NCBI GenBank assembly: GCA_001586965.3
Contig: LUCW03000633.1
Location: 22,501 to 52,500 of the forward strand
Direction: 5' to 3'
From: Sphaeroforma sirkka
Lineage: Eukaryota > Opisthokonta > Ichthyosporea > Ichthyophonida
Length of the DNA: 30,000 nt
Shown: positions 28,810 to 30,000 of the stretch, piece after piece
How positions within the stretch are numbered: position 1 is the first letter of the stretch
Layout of the letters: the number at the start of each line of letters is the position of its first letter
The notes under the pieces: model-generated
What the model saw: the letters and a program-made list of their open reading frames with translations, nothing else
Databases searched by the model: none
What the model was told of the DNA's origin: nothing
Made by a program: the position numbers and the translations under genes

Positions 28810-30000
28810 AGGTCGTCATAATTGACTTCCGTAATTGGTTCTGGATTAATCTCCTCAGGGAAAGTAGATGGAGCGGCCCTAAACCCACTCCTATTTTCGC
28901 TTCGCGGTTTCGCGAGCTTTGAACTTGAGGAGAGAGTGGGTCTTCTAGCCCTCTCCTCGGCTGACTTCTCTCTTAATGGAGTAGTCTCACCGGTATCCAG
29001 TGTATTGTCGTCTTTAGCGACAATGGGGTTGACTGCGTCTCCGGCAGATTCTCTGTCCATCTTCTTTTTATCCACTTTACGCTTCTTAGATAGCGTAGAG
29101 TCCTTCTTAGTCATACTTATCCAGTACGACTTATGCTATTCACTTAACGAATAGTTATTGTCAAGAAAATTTTATGTGGTAGTTAATTACCACGACGCTT
29201 AAGTAGCTCAAGTAGTTAGTACTTTGCTAACTTTAAAATGTGTAAATATCGGTCTCTTAAGGCGGTATAAACATCTTAGAGCTACTAAACGTAATAAAAT
29301 CTTAAAGTTTTTTAATAGTTATTTAAGTATACGAATTTTAGTCTGGTAATAAAGTTAGGTATGCCTCATAGAAATCAGCAATACTCTGGGGATTGTAAGG
29401 CTGAGACATTGCCTATATATCATCCTCCCAGTACTGATTTCGCCGAAGGGATTTTATTTGTGTTTTCGTTATCGTTATCGTCGAAACTAGTAATACTTGT
29501 TTCGTCGCACGAATTACAAAAACTAGTAAAATCCTATCTTTAGAAAAAAAAAAAAAAAAAAGAAGAAAAAAAAATACTCTCGATGTCCTTATTTATTGTC
29601 TTAACCAATAACTGGCCACTTATCAAGAATTACCGACTTGCCATCATCAGACTGGCACATCTGGTTGGCTGAGCGGAGGTCAAACTAGGTAACCATTAAG
29701 GGTCTCTAGAAACCTATGTTCGGTTGAGCCATCTCGTTACCGAAGTATTCAGATGTATATTTTGGAGTGTCTATCTAGGTCTCTTAATAGACCTACTCCA
29801 AATATACTCTTTGGCCTTGTTCACAGTCCCTTTAATGGGTCGGGGCCAAAATATCTGATTTGTAAAATGGAAAAGGTACTTGTAAATAGAACCGTTAAAA
29901 CCATATAATACTCGTGCTTTTAATAGTACGTTTATAATTTACGTACTGCTTAAGAGTACGTTTATTAACATAAGAGTCTAATGTGGAGGCCCGGCTATTA
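28810..30000 (-). mobile_element. Inverted retroelement 5' fragment: leader/LTR-like DNA and gag N-terminus
   Basis: From 28804 the sequence no longer matches copy A. On - an ORF starts at 29114 (MTKKDSTLSKKRKVDKKKMD) and runs to the junction. It is highly charged and Lys-rich, like the start of a gag protein. Upstream of it (29115-30000 on -) is AT-rich non-coding DNA with a poly-A/T run at 29540-29573 and a stem-loop at about 29760-29806, which suits a leader and LTR. It faces copy B head-on, so it belongs to a different or rearranged copy. The assignment to the same family is inference. Confidence 0.45.
29540..29573. repeat. A-rich homopolymer run
   Basis: A run of about 20 A with few interruptions, then AGAAG and further A. 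It is prone to length error in sequencing. Confidence 0.9.

Overview
The window looks like nuclear DNA of a unicellular eukaryote. It has a spliced gene with GT-AG introns, long (TA)n and (TG)n microsatellites, AATAAA-type poly(A) signals, large non-coding spaces and several eukaryotic mobile-element families. The host genes alone do not fix the species. The proteasome adaptor ECM29, Ty3-like retroelements with a methyltransferase-like domain, and a block of giant-virus-like sequence would suit an ichthyosporean-type protist (relatives of Amoebidium or Sphaeroforma), but that is inference.

Layout. 1-4746: the 3' end of an ECM29 gene on + (three exons visible), with introns full of simple repeats and, in one intron, tandem copies of the next exon's splice-acceptor region. 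4747-5670: a convergent intergenic space with more microsatellites. 5671-7599: a secreted dienelactone-hydrolase-like protein on - with a long 32-residue repeat tail. 7600-9800: AT-rich, gene-free sequence dominated by GAGTC/GACTC words. 9800-10640: a decayed ISL2EU-like DNA transposon. 11070-18740: two abutting retroelement fossils on -: the 3' half of one (copy A, to 13780), then a nearly whole gag-pol element of a related family. 18759-25530: a block of virus-type sequence with a phage/giant-virus-style fibre gene of 16-residue repeats, several unidentified ORFs, and a field of repeats built around the palindrome TTTCGGCCGAAA. 25570-28805: the 5' part of a second, almost identical copy of the copy A family (copy B) on +, split by a solo LTR with its target-site duplication. 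28810-30000: a further retroelement 5' fragment (leader plus start of gag) in inverted orientation.

How it fits together. Only ECM29 and the hydrolase look like working host genes. They converge on 4.7-5.7 kb. Everything from about 9.8 kb to the right edge is accessory DNA, in which retroelements flank, and probably invaded, an endogenised viral segment. The most unusual points are the pairing of an aspartic protease/RT/RNase H with a DIRS-type N6-adenine-methyltransferase-like domain in two different elements, the palindrome-centred repeat field in the viral block, and the reiterated splice acceptors in the ECM29 intron.
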